Shown here: one piece after another, positions 11,566-22,116 of the stretch
Numbering within the stretch: the stretch's first letter is position 1
Layout: every line of letters begins with the position of its first letter
From: Kitagawia praeruptora
Taxonomy: Eukaryota; Streptophyta; Magnoliopsida; Apiales; Apiaceae
Assembly (NCBI GenBank): GCA_037693485.1
Contig: CM075353.1
Coordinates: 111,620,501 to 111,684,500 of the forward strand
Length of the DNA stretch: 64,000 nucleotides
Direction: 5' to 3'
Program-made: the position numbers and the translations under genes
Notes under the pieces: model-generated
The model's input: the letters and a program-made list of their open reading frames with translations, nothing else
What the model was told of the DNA's origin: nothing
The model's database searches: none

Positions 11566-12058
11566 GGGGTGTATTCAATTGGGATTTTAAAAGATTTTAA
11601 CGGATTGATAATAATCGATGGATTTTGAAAGATTTTTGTTGATTTTAATTTTACGTAGAGTTTGACTGATTTTACGTGAAATCCTATAGAGTCTATGTAG
11701 AGTCTCGTTGATTTTAGTAGAATCCTTCAAAATCTTGCAAAATTTGGCTGGATTTCAAAAAATAAAAAATACACTAGCAAATCCATCAAAATCTATCATT
11801 TTATATAATCCAAAAAAATCCATGACTTTTTGAATACCTTGACATTTTAAAGGATTGTTTTAAATCTTGATTGAATACCTACGGATTTTAGAAGATTTTT
11901 TAAAATCTCAATTGAATATCCACAGATTTAGAAAGATTATTTGAAATCTGAATTGAATACCTACATATTTTAAAAGATTGTTTAAAATCCCAAATGAATA
12001 CTTGCTGATTTTGATAATCCATTAAAATCCATCAAAATCTCAAATGAATACACCCCTC
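11566..12058. mobile_element. MITE with GGGGTGTATTCAATT-type inverted ends
   Basis: Left end GGGGTGTATTCAATTGGGAT, right end (reverse complement) GAGGGGTGTATTCATTTGAG. TTA stands at 11563-11565 and at 12059-12061, which would fit a PIF/Harbinger insertion, but the two ends differ by two bases so the class is uncertain. The interior is made of repeated GATTTTAAAAGATT-type words in both orientations. No gene. Confidence 0.6.
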
Positions 12059-12061
12059 TTA

Positions 12062-12771
12062 GTATGTGTTTTCACAAAAAAAAATAAAAAATAAATTTAG
12101 TATGTGTCATTTTAATTATTTACCCGATCGGAGAACAGAGTATTGAACGAATTTTTTTTTCCTTACAAAAAAATTATCAAAAATTGTTGAACAATATTAA
12201 TCATATTTATAGTATTTTTTAATTATTATATGCAACTTCATTTTGCTAATCAATATTCTGCAATGATAATATTATACAAATCAAATCAAAAATATTTTCT
12301 TTTACAATGTATCGTGCAACATTTTAATATATACCATCCTCAAACTAACTAGAACTATATAATTCATTCTATATCTTGTATTGTTCAACGTATATTGTGC
12401 ATGTTGGTAAATCTTAAAATGAATTTATAAGTTACTTATTTAGGAAAAATTTTCATATTTACCAACTTTTTTTTTAGAGAATAATGTGTATGGGAATTTT
12501 AATATTCGTTATTTTACAAAAATAAGTTACTTATTTTAGAAAAAAGTACATATTTTTTAACTTTTTTCCAGAATAAGTAACTTATTTCTGAAAAATAAGA
12601 TTTTCCAAATGGACCCCTTGTTTAGTTGCTGGATTGACAAGCTTGGGAAACAGGTTCAGAAACTAGATAGCTAGAGGAGTTTATACTTGGAGTATTATAG
12701 AACTTAGAGAGCTGTAATCAAGGAACAAGGTGTTTCAGCAAGCTACAATCAATGACTGGGAGAATATATTA
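12062..12771. other. AT-rich spacer
   Basis: No coding frame. The near-palindrome AATAAGTTACTTATTT occurs in variants around 12427, 12523 and 12574, probably the edge of an old MITE. The last 170 bases are less AT-rich and look like unique sequence into which the next element inserted. Confidence 0.4.
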
Positions 12772-13812
12772 TTGTTGGGTTTCAACCCAATATGATGTTA
12801 TGGGCTTGGGTGGTCCAAGGTATATATGAGTAAGATAATAATTGTATGTGTAGACAATTATTATATATGGTATGTCTTTATCACTAAGTTGTGTAATTAG
12901 GTGCCAAGAATTGAAAGGCTTGTAGAACAAGTATGGTAAGACTTGTAGAACAAGTATGGTAAATCTTGGTTGCTAAGTTTCTTCAGGAGATCGAAGGATT
13001 GTGAAAGCAAGGATCGGGTGACTCAACATGTGGAAGAGCACTCGTGGTGTTTAATGTACGTGATTTTGTAGATAGATACATCGTTATGGTGAAGAATGGT
13101 GGTTTGGAGGGTCACTATACGGGTTTTAGCGACACTCAAAGTTTGGAAGAGCAAGAAAAGGAGGTTATTGTTCGAGGGGAGGCATTGGCGAATGAACGTC
13201 GATGGATTAATTGTTACCGTTCAATCCGATATGGGTAGTGGGTTGAAGGGGAATATTGTTGGGTTTCAACATAATATGATGTTATGGGCTTGGATGGTAC
13301 AAGATATATATGAGTAAGATAATAATTGTATGTGTAGACAATTATTATATATGGTATGTCTTGATCACTAAATTGTGTAATTAGGTGTTAAGAATTGAAA
13401 GTCTTGTAGAACAAGTATGGTAAGTCTTGGTGGCTAAGTTTTGGGTACCTATATATACATAGTCATATTGTATTTGTTTGAAGTGTGAAAGTTTAAGAGA
13501 TGTAGTCTTAAGTATTGTTTGAGAGATGCTTGAGTATTTTTGGCTCAAGTATCGGGCTTGGGACATCGTCAAGGTGTTATTGTTTTGATGTATTATTGAT
13601 TATTGATTGGATTAATAATACAAGTTTGGAGCATGGGTGTTTCCACGTCAAATATTGTGTGTGTTCTTGTTTTGCTTTTACTTATTGATTTGATGGAAGT
13701 AATACTTGAATAGCGTGTGACCGCGCTTTGATGGATCTTGTCAATTAATCGATTGGTTATGTGTGTGCTCTGTATTGGTGGTTGGTGAATCTCGCAGTCC
13801 CCTAACCTAACA
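12772..13812 (+). mobile_element. Ty1/copia-like element reduced by an internal deletion
   Basis: The 3' LTR spans 13257-13812 (556 bp, TGTTGGGTTTCAAC to CCTAACCTAACA). Only the first ~208 bp of the 5' LTR remain (12772-12979, ending GCTAAGTTT). Between them lie about 277 bp of internal sequence, ending in the purine-rich GGGTTGAAGGGGAATA right before the 3' LTR. Both outer flanks carry ATTAT (12767-12771 and 13813-13817), the expected 5-bp TSD. The primer site and all genes are gone. The frame at 13044-13238 covers part of the remnant and has no recognisable domain. Confidence 0.78.
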
Positions 13813-13817
13813 ATTAT

Positions 13818-14228
13818 TGTACTGTGTAATTGTAATTCATTGTGATCAATAATATATTCCTTTACCGGGTTGGTAGGGACCAGGACGTTGACTATTAGGA
13901 GATAGGGGTTGAACTTAGCTAAAATTGTTGTGTGTTTTTTACTTACTACCTTTTTACATTTGCTACCTGCTTGTGTGTTAAATTTGTGAATTATATTAAT
14001 CCAGTAAGCTACCGAACAACATTCTAGACTGTTTTATTTTCATACAGTCAAGTATAGTTGATGAAATTAATATTAATTATTATTAATCATAACATTTATT
14101 CCTCCTCTTCTCTAAATATACATTTTCAAATTTCTATTTGATCATTAACCAACCTATATATATACAGTTAAAATGATTCATACAGTAACAATGTTCACTT
14201 TTTCACTTGCAAATTATGTACCTACTAC
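13818..14228. other. Spacer without recognisable genes
   Basis: Mixed sequence, then AT-rich. I see no coding frame, RNA gene or element end. Confidence 0.4.
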
Positions 14229-14695
14229 CTATAAAGCAGGGACACTTGGGTAATCTACCGTATATCCCGTGTTGGATTTTTCGACACACGTGTCCCCGTA
14301 TCGGATACACAGATTTTTCCACGATCCTAATTTCAAAATTTATTTTCACCGTTTTTCGTCAAGATTTGTGTTAACTAACTAATTTAACAAAATTAAATAT
14401 CAATGTCTATAGCAAATACGAAAATATTGATGATCATGTTCTTCTTTTACATACATGAAAATATTACACTTATACTTTTATGTTTTGGATAAATAAATTT
14501 TGTATTGCATTCAGTTTATAAACAGTTTTTTCTTCCCGTCAAATAATTTCAATATATGTAACATGAAATATATATGAATTGTTTTTACTTATATATGACG
14601 TATTCCCCCGAACCTGTATCCCTATATTTTTAAATTTTCCGAGTCCGCGTGTCCCGTACTATGAACCCGCACCCCCGCACCCGTGTCCTTGCTTC
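14229..14695. mobile_element. Possible MITE with AAGCAGGGACAC ends
   Basis: AAGCAGGGACAC at 14236 faces (reverse complement) AAGCAAGGACAC at about 14693, and both sides are rich in CCGTGT/CCCGTG words while the centre is AT-rich. Flanks CTACCTAT and TGCCTAT are only partly alike, so the TSD is unproven. Confidence 0.4.
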
Positions 14696-14706
14696 TTTGC
14701 CTATTA

Positions 14707-14955
14707 CTCCCTCCGTCTCATCCATTTGTTAACAATTTAAAATAGGTTATCTAGCACGCATTTTAAGGTGAAATTTAAGGATAGTTGCATAATTTAGTTT
14801 TGAAATTTTCTTTTTTTGTAAAAAAATATAACAATCTTATTTTTATAGAAAAAAAAAATTTAAAAATAAGTTATGAAACTATTCTTAATATTCACCTTAA
14901 AATGCGTGCCAAAAGTGACAAAAAATATGTTAATAATTGGAGGGGACAGAGAAAG
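14707..14955. mobile_element. Stowaway (Tc1/mariner) MITE, 249 bp
   Basis: Starts CTCCCTCCGTCTCATCC and ends TTGGAGGGGACAGAGAAAG between TA dinucleotides (14705-14706 and 14956-14957). Inner arms GCACGCATTTTAAGGTG and its complement CACCTTAAAATGCGTGC extend the foldback. CTCCCTCCGTCYC is the signature end of plant Stowaway elements. Confidence 0.82.
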
Positions 14956-14989
14956 TACATAGTTTTTTTTTTGACAAAACTTACCTTCA

Positions 14990-15860
14990 CGTTGATGAAT
15001 TGTATCGAAATACAATGATCGGAGAAAAGGATTTTCTTTCGTTTCAGAAAGTTTATCATCTAACCGAAGGGTACGCATGTTGCCCCCGGACATTTAGACA
15101 ATAATACTTTCAAGTTTGAAAAGATGAACCCACGGAAAAGGGTCTCGTTAAAACCCCACAAGAGTAAAACCCTATGGGAAAAAACTCAATGAGGAAAAAT
15201 AGTGCGCTCAAAAAAATAAAAATACATCGTTATACAAAGTGATTACTAAATAAATGACTTCTTGTTTCTTTGTGAATCCGCATTGCCATCAGTTGTTTTG
15301 GCAAACTTGTCTTATCTTTTACTCGCTCCATTACTTCCTTTAGAAAGACAAACTTGAATCTTCTTAAAAGTTCTTGGTTGCTATTAAATCTGCAAATTAC
15401 CAAAACAAATCCGTCAAATAAAGAAATAAAATCAACGAATCACTTAAAGAATAAAAGATTAAATATATTAAAATAATTATGAATTTTGATAAAATAGATG
15501 TTCACTTCTAGCCAAAGGGATCCCTTTAGTTAGACATCTAAGATAACAATGAATTTTTTAAAAACTCATATATTAAATAATAACAAAAAACTAGGAATTA
15601 AAAATATAAAAACTTATATGAAGTTTGAAAAAGATGATTCACTCCTAACCAAAGGGATTTCCTTTGGTTAGACATGTAAATCAAGATTCATATAAAAAAT
15701 TTCATTTAAAGATTCGATATTTATAAACTATATAATAATCGATTACAAATATGATAAGGAAACAAATCCAATAAGGAAAGAAATAAGATATAAGATTAAA
15801 ATATTAAACTTTATAAGAATGTTCACTTCTAATCAAAGGGGATCCCTTTGGTTAGACATC
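14990..15860. repeat. Interspersed repeat, second copy, with three inverted-repeat motifs
   Basis: About 14990-15215 matches 4000-4170 (AAAGTTTATCATCTAACCGAAG; TCTCGTTAAAACCCCACAAG; CCTATGGGAAAAA). Downstream are three inverted repeats: 15508-15533 CTAGCCAAAGGGATCCCTTT-AGTTAG, 15645-15671 CTAACCAAAGGGATTTCCTT-TGGTTAG, and 15829-15855 CTAATCAAAGGGGATCCCTT-TGGTTAG. Their spacing is 137 and 184 bp. They can form near-perfect stems. There is no coding frame, and the element family is not recognised. Confidence 0.6.
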
Positions 15861-16115
15861 TAAAACAATAATAAATAATTATTAAAAAAATATTAGAATT
15901 GATTCTTAAAACTTTATATATAAAAAATATACATATATATATACACACACATAAATATCTATAATTTAACTAATAAATATTAAAATAAAAATACCAAATT
16001 AGCACAAATTAAATATTAATCACATAACTGAATAATTAAATTTCAAAATTAATAATGGAATAGACAAACCATATTTAATCGTAATCTTTTACGAATAAGT
16101 GGACAATCACTTATT

Positions 16116-16455
16116 CTGTGCTCCCAAGTTTTTTCTTAAAGAAGAGAATGGAAGAGAAGAGAATGGGAAAGAAGAGAAGTAAAAAAATTTCTTTAACGTG
16201 CTCCCTAGTTTTTTTGTAAATCATGAGAGAAAATTTTAAAAAAAGTGAGTTAGAGGGAAATTTTTGGAAATTGATGTGAGAGCTTCTCTCCCCAATCATC
16301 CCATTTTTGGGAAGAAACTTTTGGAGAGAAGTTTTTGAAAATTTTCTCTTCTCTTCTCTTCCCAAAAAACTCGGGAGCACATTTCTGAAAGAAAATTTTA
16401 AAATTTTCTCTTCCGTTCTCTTCTCTTCTCCCTAAATTCTAACTCGGGAGCACAG
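16116..16455. mobile_element. Foldback MITE with CTGTGCTCCC ends, 340 bp
   Basis: Perfect terminal inverted repeat CTGTGCTCCC / GGGAGCACAG, extended by AAGTTT / AACTCG and by AGAAGAGAA / TTCTCTTCTC tracts. A second, inner pair (GTGCTCCCTAG at about 16198 and CTCGGGAGCAC at about 16370) makes it doubly nested. The minus-strand frame through it is low complexity and is not a gene. The TSD is unclear. Confidence 0.6.
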
Positions 16456-16572
16456 CGTTAATACACAAGAAACGTATAAAAAAGTGGGTTACAACTTACA
16501 CAACAATCATATTATTGATTTAGCAAAAAAAAAAATCATATTGTAATGTACACTTTTATTAATGGAGTGTAA

Positions 16573-17189
16573 GAGCAACTCCAACCCAACACTAAATCAC
16601 TATAATAGTGATGAATATAGTGCAACACTAAAATAGTGACCCATGATCACCAAATGAGTTTTGGATCACCAAATTTGGTGACAAAAGTACATTTGGTGAT
16701 CCTTGATCACCAAATTTGGTGACTTTCAAAATTCCAACATTGCCCTATATTTATTAACAAAACAATTTTTTTTTCCATCTATGTCCTACTATACTTACTA
16801 TTTGTTCTTGTAATTTTTAACTTTAAAGTTTTATCAATTGAAACTTCTTTTCTTCTTAACTCTTGTTAATTCTAAAAAAAAATTACTTTAATATTTAACA
16901 CAAAACATTGAAAAAAATTTATTAATCATGAATTATAAATAACACACCAAATTTAATTATAAAAATAACATCATAGTGATAAATATAATTTAAATAAAGT
17001 TAAAATATAATAGCTATTAATAATGTAAAAATTGAACAAGGTTAGAATATTCTATTTTATTGGTGAAATATTCTTTTTAGTGTCAATTATAGTGATCATG
17101 GGTTGGAGTGCATTTTGTGAATGGTGTAATTTTGTCAATAAAATTGTGTTTCTAGTATAATATTTTGATGTCTTGTGTTGGAGATGGTC
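16573..17189. mobile_element. Tourist-like (PIF/Harbinger) MITE, 617 bp
   Basis: Ends GAGCAACTCCAACCCAACAC and (reverse complement) GACCATCTCCAACACAAGAC. TAA stands directly outside both ends (16570-16572 and 17190-17192), the usual 3-bp TSD of PIF/Harbinger. The interior carries GGTGATC/GATCACC words near the left end and is otherwise AT-rich. No gene. Confidence 0.75.
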
Positions 17190-17192
17190 TAA

Positions 17193-17962
17193 TGTACATT
17201 CGTGATCATGAATTTAAATACGAATTTTTAATGATAATTTTTAAAAAATATTATTTGCTGACCGAAACGAATGGTAACCGTTTGGTCTACTAAGAATCAT
17301 TTTAATACAAATTGCTTTGGTTAAGCTCTACTATTATAACAAAGCAATACTATTAAAGTACAAAGATTCTAACAAACACCGCATTACGATTGTCTCGACA
17401 TAATCAAATTGTACTATACTAGTTTTCAAAAATAAATAAGAATATAGATATATTGTACCGTGAACTTCCAAATATTGGTTTGAAATATACTGTTCGGTCC
17501 GAAAAATATATGTTCCCTGTAAAAAATAAATTTATTTCATCATTTAATATATCCAAAATTTGTTTTTTTTTTCAAAATTAATACTATTTTCATTTTCAAT
17601 ATATTAAATAAAAATAATAAAAAATTTGAAATTATTCTCATTTTTAATGTATTAATTAAAAATATAAGTTGAAAAATTTTATTCAACTAATCTATTTCAT
17701 AAAATATATATATTTTGAAAAATAACATGTAAACTAGAACGGATGGAGGTAGAACGGAGGACGTACGTATATGTTTCATGTGTTTGTATTCAATTATTCA
17801 AGTGGAGTAATGTACATAAAATTGATGGAGCAAATTCTGCGAAGCTTCGCAGGGGAAACATTAGTTTTCTACGCCAAACTGTTGTATTCTACCCCGTAGT
17901 ACATTTTGACTGATTAAGGATCCAATGTTAGGTGAAACTGAAAGCGATCGGCCATTCCAGCA
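17193..17962. other. AT-rich spacer
   Basis: No gene seen. The only notable short element is AATTCTGCGAAGCTTCGCAG (17830-17849), whose CTGCGAAGCTTCGCAG is a perfect 16-bp palindrome. Confidence 0.4.
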
Positions 17963-17970
17963 GCTGTGAT

Positions 17971-18242
17971 CAGTGTTCTAAAAAGCGCTAAGCGGTTCTA
18001 AGCGGTGAGACGACCTTCGAGCGCTTAAGCGGCTAGGCGGGGGTTTAAGCGGATTTCAATGCGGACCAATTAAGCGGATTATATAATATATATTTAATTA
18101 TTTATATACATAAGTATATATATATTTAATAATTATATAAAATCGGGGAATAAGCGGATAACATAAAATCGGGACGGTTGGGGGACCTTCAACGCTTAAG
18201 CGGACCGCTTAAGCGGCTAGGCGGCCTTGTTTTAGAACACTG
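17971..18242. mobile_element. hAT MITE with CAGTGTTCTAAAA ends, 272 bp
   Basis: Ends CAGTGTTCTAAAAAGCGC and TTGTTTTAGAACACTG. The exact 8-bp duplication GCTGTGAT lies at 17963-17970 and 18243-18250. Subterminal GCTTAAGCGG/CTAAGCGG words repeat near both ends. It sits at the start of a dispersed repeat whose second copy is at 26210. Confidence 0.85.
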
Positions 18243-18246
18243 GCTG

Positions 18247-18810
18247 TGATCCAAAAATTCAAATTTGGATCATCAATTGATCCAAATTCTGATACAAATT
18301 TCTGAGACAAGTGTGGCAGAGGCCTGAAGACAATACCGACAGTGTGATCCAAATTTTTATCTAAATTTTTATTTACATATTATATTACATAAATATTATA
18401 TCAAATTATTTAATCTTAAATTTAATGTTTAATCGTTATTAACTATTTATATTATATTTAATAAATTAAAAAAACTAACGACATAAATTTTTTAATATAC
18501 GTAAATAATATTAAAATTGTGTTCTTAGTTAACGAAAAATATATTCATTTTATTAATTATGTACTATTATTAATTAAATAATTAAAAAATAATAAATCAA
18601 TTTTGAATCTAATAAACTAAAAATATATATAACATAATCATTATTTTAATATTAAACCAACTGATCCAAATTGGATCAGTGAATAATGGTGATCCAAATT
18701 TGGATCAGTACAACAAATTTGGATCACCATTTCGATCACTGTTGGAGGGGAATTTGGAGTAATCTGCCCCAAATTTGAATATTTTGATCACTTTTGGGTT
18801 TGCCCATTGT
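18247..18810. repeat. Dispersed repeat, copy 1
   Basis: Shares TGATCCAAAAATTCAAATTT at the left, a ~300-bp AT-rich core (for example ATTAACTATTTATATTATAT) and GATCCAAATTTGGATCA words at the right with 26210-26800, in the same orientation. GATCCAAATTTGGATC is a palindrome, so the ends may pair. Probably a MITE family, but I could not define its ends. Confidence 0.6.
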
Positions 18811-18914
18811 TTCTCTTAACAAGTATTATAAAAATTGTCCAACAAACTAAATTACGTTTATTTGTTTTAATTGTTTTTGGCATTCGAAGGTATCCTTTGA
18901 ATTATTGCCTTGTC

Positions 18915-19285
18915 GGGTCCCGCTCCCTGACAATCGTTTGTCAGGGACCGGTTATTTAACAATCACTTTCTAAGCCGTTGGATCAACGAGCCAACGGTTG
19001 AGATTAAAAAAAAATTACGTTCCTCGGAAATTTTTCCCCGAAACGCTCCGCGAAAATTTTCAGCGGAGCGTTCCGCGGAAAATTTTCGCGGAAAAGGAAT
19101 TTTTTTTTGTAATCTAGGATTTTCCACGGAGCGTTCCGCGGAAAATTTTCGCGAAAAAGGAATTTTTTTTGTAATTTAGGAGGGCCGTTGGATCGTTGAT
19201 CCAACGATTTAAAAAGAACGATCCAACGGTTTAAAAAGTGATTGTTAAATAACCGGTCCCTGACAATCGATTGTCAGGGACCAGC
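18915..19285. mobile_element. Mutator-like foldback MITE, 371 bp
   Basis: Flanked by the 9-bp duplication TGCCTTGTC (18906-18914 and 19286-19294). The arms pair over about 75 bp (CCCTGACAATCGTTTGTCAG; GGTTATTTAACAATCACTTT), and the arms contain their own palindromes (CTGACAATCGATTGTCAG; TTGGATCGTTGATCCAA). The centre holds two direct copies of a GGAGCGTTCCGCGGAAAATT unit, each with palindromic TTCCGCGGAA and CGCGAAAATTTTCGCG. The minus-strand frame 19004-19204 is a by-product of this repeat and not a gene. Confidence 0.78.
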
Positions 19286-19294
19286 TGCCTTGTC

Positions 19295-19943
19295 TATAAG
19301 ACTGAGTAGTTCAACGTCATATGTACGGGATTATTCATTTGATTTTTGTAATTATAAATTTAATCTCTTAAAACGAGAGTCAAAATTTTGACCGAATTGA
19401 CTTGATTTAATACATATTCCAATTTTTCATAAAACATATTGAGATTTGAATTTCATCAAAAATATACGTGCAAAACAAAAAATTTAAGGAAAATTATTCA
19501 AAATATCTATATTTTTAAATTTATTTCGAAAAAGATTTATAAACATATTTTTAGAATATTATTATTTAAGTTTGTTTTTCAAAAATATGATCCACAACTT
19601 TTTCAACCTTAAATGTAGCTTAATTCAAATTTCTAAAAAAATTGATTGTAAAGTTGATTTATAACTTAATTCAAAAAATTTTTAAAAAAAAATTGATTAT
19701 AAAGTTAATTTTTGTTGCATCAAATTGCGTTATCAAAAATTATTTTATTTAAATTATATTTCCAAAAAAGATATATTTTAGAAAAAACCCAAAATTAAAT
19801 TTAAGATTTATCTCATCTGAAAAATCAAGTCCACCTCGAAAAATCTAGCCGACTAGAATTCGGCAATTTGCACAAACAAATGTCAAACTCTGATTTTGGG
19901 TCATTTGTCAATCCAATGGTCTCTGTACTAGTGGGGTTGTTAG
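19295..19943. other. Spacer upstream of the NIMIN-like gene
   Basis: AT-rich, with two partly repeated stretches around CAAATTTCTAAAAAAATTGATTGTAAAG (about 19628 and 19670). No coding frame or element end recognised. The proximal promoter of the next gene follows. Confidence 0.4.
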
Positions 19944-20206
19944 TTGGCGTGACGTGTGACTCATGTTACCTTACGAATGATGATGACATCTATTAACGTC
20001 ATCCTACCCCCTACCTGATGTCATCCTATCCTCGCATCCAACGGCCGATAGCTATAGGTTCTAGTATTAAAAAAGACCTCGTCCTAACTAAAATATTACT
20101 AGTAACACCACAAGAATAAAGTACCCATCGAAACAACCAACCATTTCCAATATTTATATTCGTTCCTGCATTACAAAGAAAACATCACCACTTTTTTTTT
20201 TTGGCC
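19944..20206 (+). promoter_or_regulatory. Putative NIMIN-like promoter with TGACG-type motifs
   Basis: Within about 60 bases upstream of the gene lie TGACG (19950-19954), TGACTCA (19957-19963), CGTCA, the reverse of TGACG (19997-20001), and nearby GATGACATC and GATGTCATC variants. TGACG is the core recognised by TGA-class bZIP factors. NPR1, the partner of NIMIN proteins, acts through TGA factors, and known NIMIN genes respond to salicylic acid. TATTTATA at 20151-20158 is a possible TATA box. The motif presence is seen; the regulation is inferred. Confidence 0.45.
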
Positions 20207-20560
20207 ATGGATGGCAGCGAGAGAAAACGAAAGAAATCAAGGTCCGGCAACGTTGATGGTGGTGGTAGACGGCTTAAAAAGGAGGATGCGATAATAACAA
20301 CGACGACGACAACGACAACGACAACTCCGCAACCAACGGAGGAAGAGGTGGACGAGTTCTTTACAATATTGAACCGCATGCGCGTCACGGTCAAGTACTT
20401 AAAGAGTAATAGAGGCCCTAACACTAACGACGGTGATTTTATTGTGCCGACAGTAGAATTACCGGAGCTACATGAAGCAAAGGTTGATGTTAAAGTAGGT
20501 GAAGATAATTTTGTTTTGGACTTAAATTCTATGCCGGACGGCGAGAGTAATAGTGATTAA
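20207..20560 (+). CDS. NIMIN/NRR-like NPR1-interacting repressor, 117 aa
   Basis: A single-exon frame starting at the ATG in GGCCATGGATG. Residues 5-13 are basic (ERKRKKSRS, nuclear-signal-like), 31-40 are a run of ten Thr, and 45-55 read EEEVDEFFTIL. The latter matches the short EEExxEFFxIL helix by which NIMIN and NRR proteins bind NPR1. The C-terminus carries VLDLNSMP (103-110), a DLNxxP/LxLxL EAR motif that recruits TOPLESS-type corepressors. Proteins of this family are small nuclear adaptors that dampen NPR1-dependent, salicylic-acid-induced defence genes. Length (117) and intron-less structure fit. A possible polyadenylation signal AATAAA is at 20594-20599. TGACG motifs upstream fit salicylate control. 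Family call is good; the exact member (NIMIN1/2/3 or NRR) cannot be set. Confidence 0.82.
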   Translation: MDGSERKRKKSRSGNVDGGGRRLKKEDAIITTTTTTTTTTPQPTEEEVDEFFTILNRMRVTVKYLKSNRGPNTNDGDFIVPTVELPELHEAKVDVKVGEDNFVLDLNSMPDGESNSD

Positions 20561-20599
20561 TTATGACGCAAGTGTTGATGCTAATTATTCTTGAATAAA

Positions 20600-21349
20600 T
20601 AGTAATGTTTGTTTATGGTTTATCTTGATCATACTTATCTCTGTTTGTTTAATGTTTAGTGATTGTGAAAATGTTACTCCGTATGTAATAATTTCAATGA
20701 AGTGTGTGGTAATGTAACCATGAGGCTCACTAATGAGGACATGAGGTGGTCCAATTGTGTTGGTCTGTTCGAACTTACAAGGGTAGAAATGAAGTTTACT
20801 AGTCTCAATCTTCAGGGTAATTATTGTATCTATTTTAATCCTGCTAGTTACAATTTTTTATGTGTTTAAATTCTTTTTTTCTTCTAAATAAAATTATTTT
20901 TAATAGATATTTCTCAGATTCCTCTTTTTTAATATTTTATCCGTTTTGATTTAATTGTCTATATTATTTTTTCACGCATTTTAAGGTGCAAATAAAATAT
21001 AATTTTATAATATTTTTTCAAACAGAAATTCTGAATATAAATTTAGACAATAAATTTTTATTTAAAAAAAGAAATTTTAAAAAAATATATAAAATTATAT
21101 TTTATTTACACCTTAAAATATGTATTCCATTCTCGTTTATACCTCAAGTTTACAAGAATGGATATTCATTTATAATATATATAGATAGGTTTAATTATTA
21201 AAAAGGAAAAAAAGAACTCAGTTGATTGTAACTCCTAAAGTTGACAGGTTGCAAGTAAAATTATGTTACTCTCTCTGAAATCAGCTTCTTGCTTTGATTT
21301 CTTCATTGATGTTTTTGAGCTTTTAAAATGAATAGGTTACTTGTCTTTT
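20600..21349. other. 3' flank with a MITE-like foldback
   Basis: 20975-21122 is an inverted repeat: CACGCATTTTAAGGTGCAAA at the left faces TTTACACCTTAAAATATGTA at the right, with an AT-rich loop. The word CGCATTTTAAGGTG also forms the inner arm of the Stowaway MITE at 14707, so this is probably a decayed relative. No gene in the stretch. Confidence 0.5.
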
Positions 21350-21357
21350 ACATCGTT

Positions 21358-21758
21358 AGGCTGTAATTCGAGTCGAGCTGGGCGAGTTCGAGCCGAGCTT
21401 TAAATCGAGTCGGGTTTTTTTAAACGAGTCGAGCCGGGCTCGTTTATTAAAGGAGCCAAAAATTCCCGCCGAACTCGACTCATTTAATTTCACGAGTCGA
21501 GTCGAGCGTTTAGTTAAACGAGCCAGTTTTAACGAGTCAGGCGACCCGTTCGTTTAATTTTACACGTAATCGAACTTAAAACTCTACCCGAACTCGACTC
21601 GTTTAATTTCACGAGTCGAGTCGAGCCGGCTCGTTTAATTAAACGAGCCGGAACCTCTACTCGAGCTCGGCTCGTTTAACTAAACGAGCCGAGTCGAGCT
21701 CAATTAAACGAGTTCGAGCCGGGCGAGCTCGCGAGCCGCCCGACTCGAATTACAACTA
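21358..21758. mobile_element. hAT-like MITE rich in GAGTCGAGC words, 401 bp
   Basis: Ends AGGCTGTAATTCGAGTCG and (reverse complement) TAGTTGTAATTCGAGTCGG. Flanks ACATCGTT (21350-21357) and ACATCGTG (21759-21766) are an 8-bp TSD with one mismatch. The whole interior is built of GAGTCGAGC, CGAGCTCG and TTAAACGAGCC words on both strands. No coding frame. Confidence 0.68.
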
Positions 21759-21766
21759 ACATCGTG

Positions 21767-22116
21767 AAGCCCTCTAACTCTGAGACTAGATATATTATAA
21801 TTAAGGACAAATCTAGTTATAGTTCTAGGGGGCACGTGTGTTTAGAGAAATCATTTTAAATAAATTTTAATTAATTAAAATTAGAATTAAACTCCTTGTA
21901 ATAAAAATATGATCGTTAAGTTTATCGAATTGATTTGAATTTTTTGAATATTATATTTAACTCGACTCGACTTGATAAAGACTTGTACTCAAATCAATTT
22001 GTTAAGCTCGACTAAATAAGTGCTATACATATATTAAAAAATTATAAAATTAAACATGAACATACTTTACAGTACTAGATAATAACAAATCCTCCAAACA
22101 GAAAGGGGATAAATTA
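21767..22116. other. Spacer
   Basis: AT-rich. Contains GTTAAGTTTATCGAATT and CTCGACTCGACTTGATAAAG words that recur near 27900-28030, so a decayed repeat is likely. No gene seen. Confidence 0.35.

Noticed and set aside
19004..19204. Minus-strand 66-codon repeat protein
   Set aside because: It is the translation of the two direct units inside the Mutator foldback.
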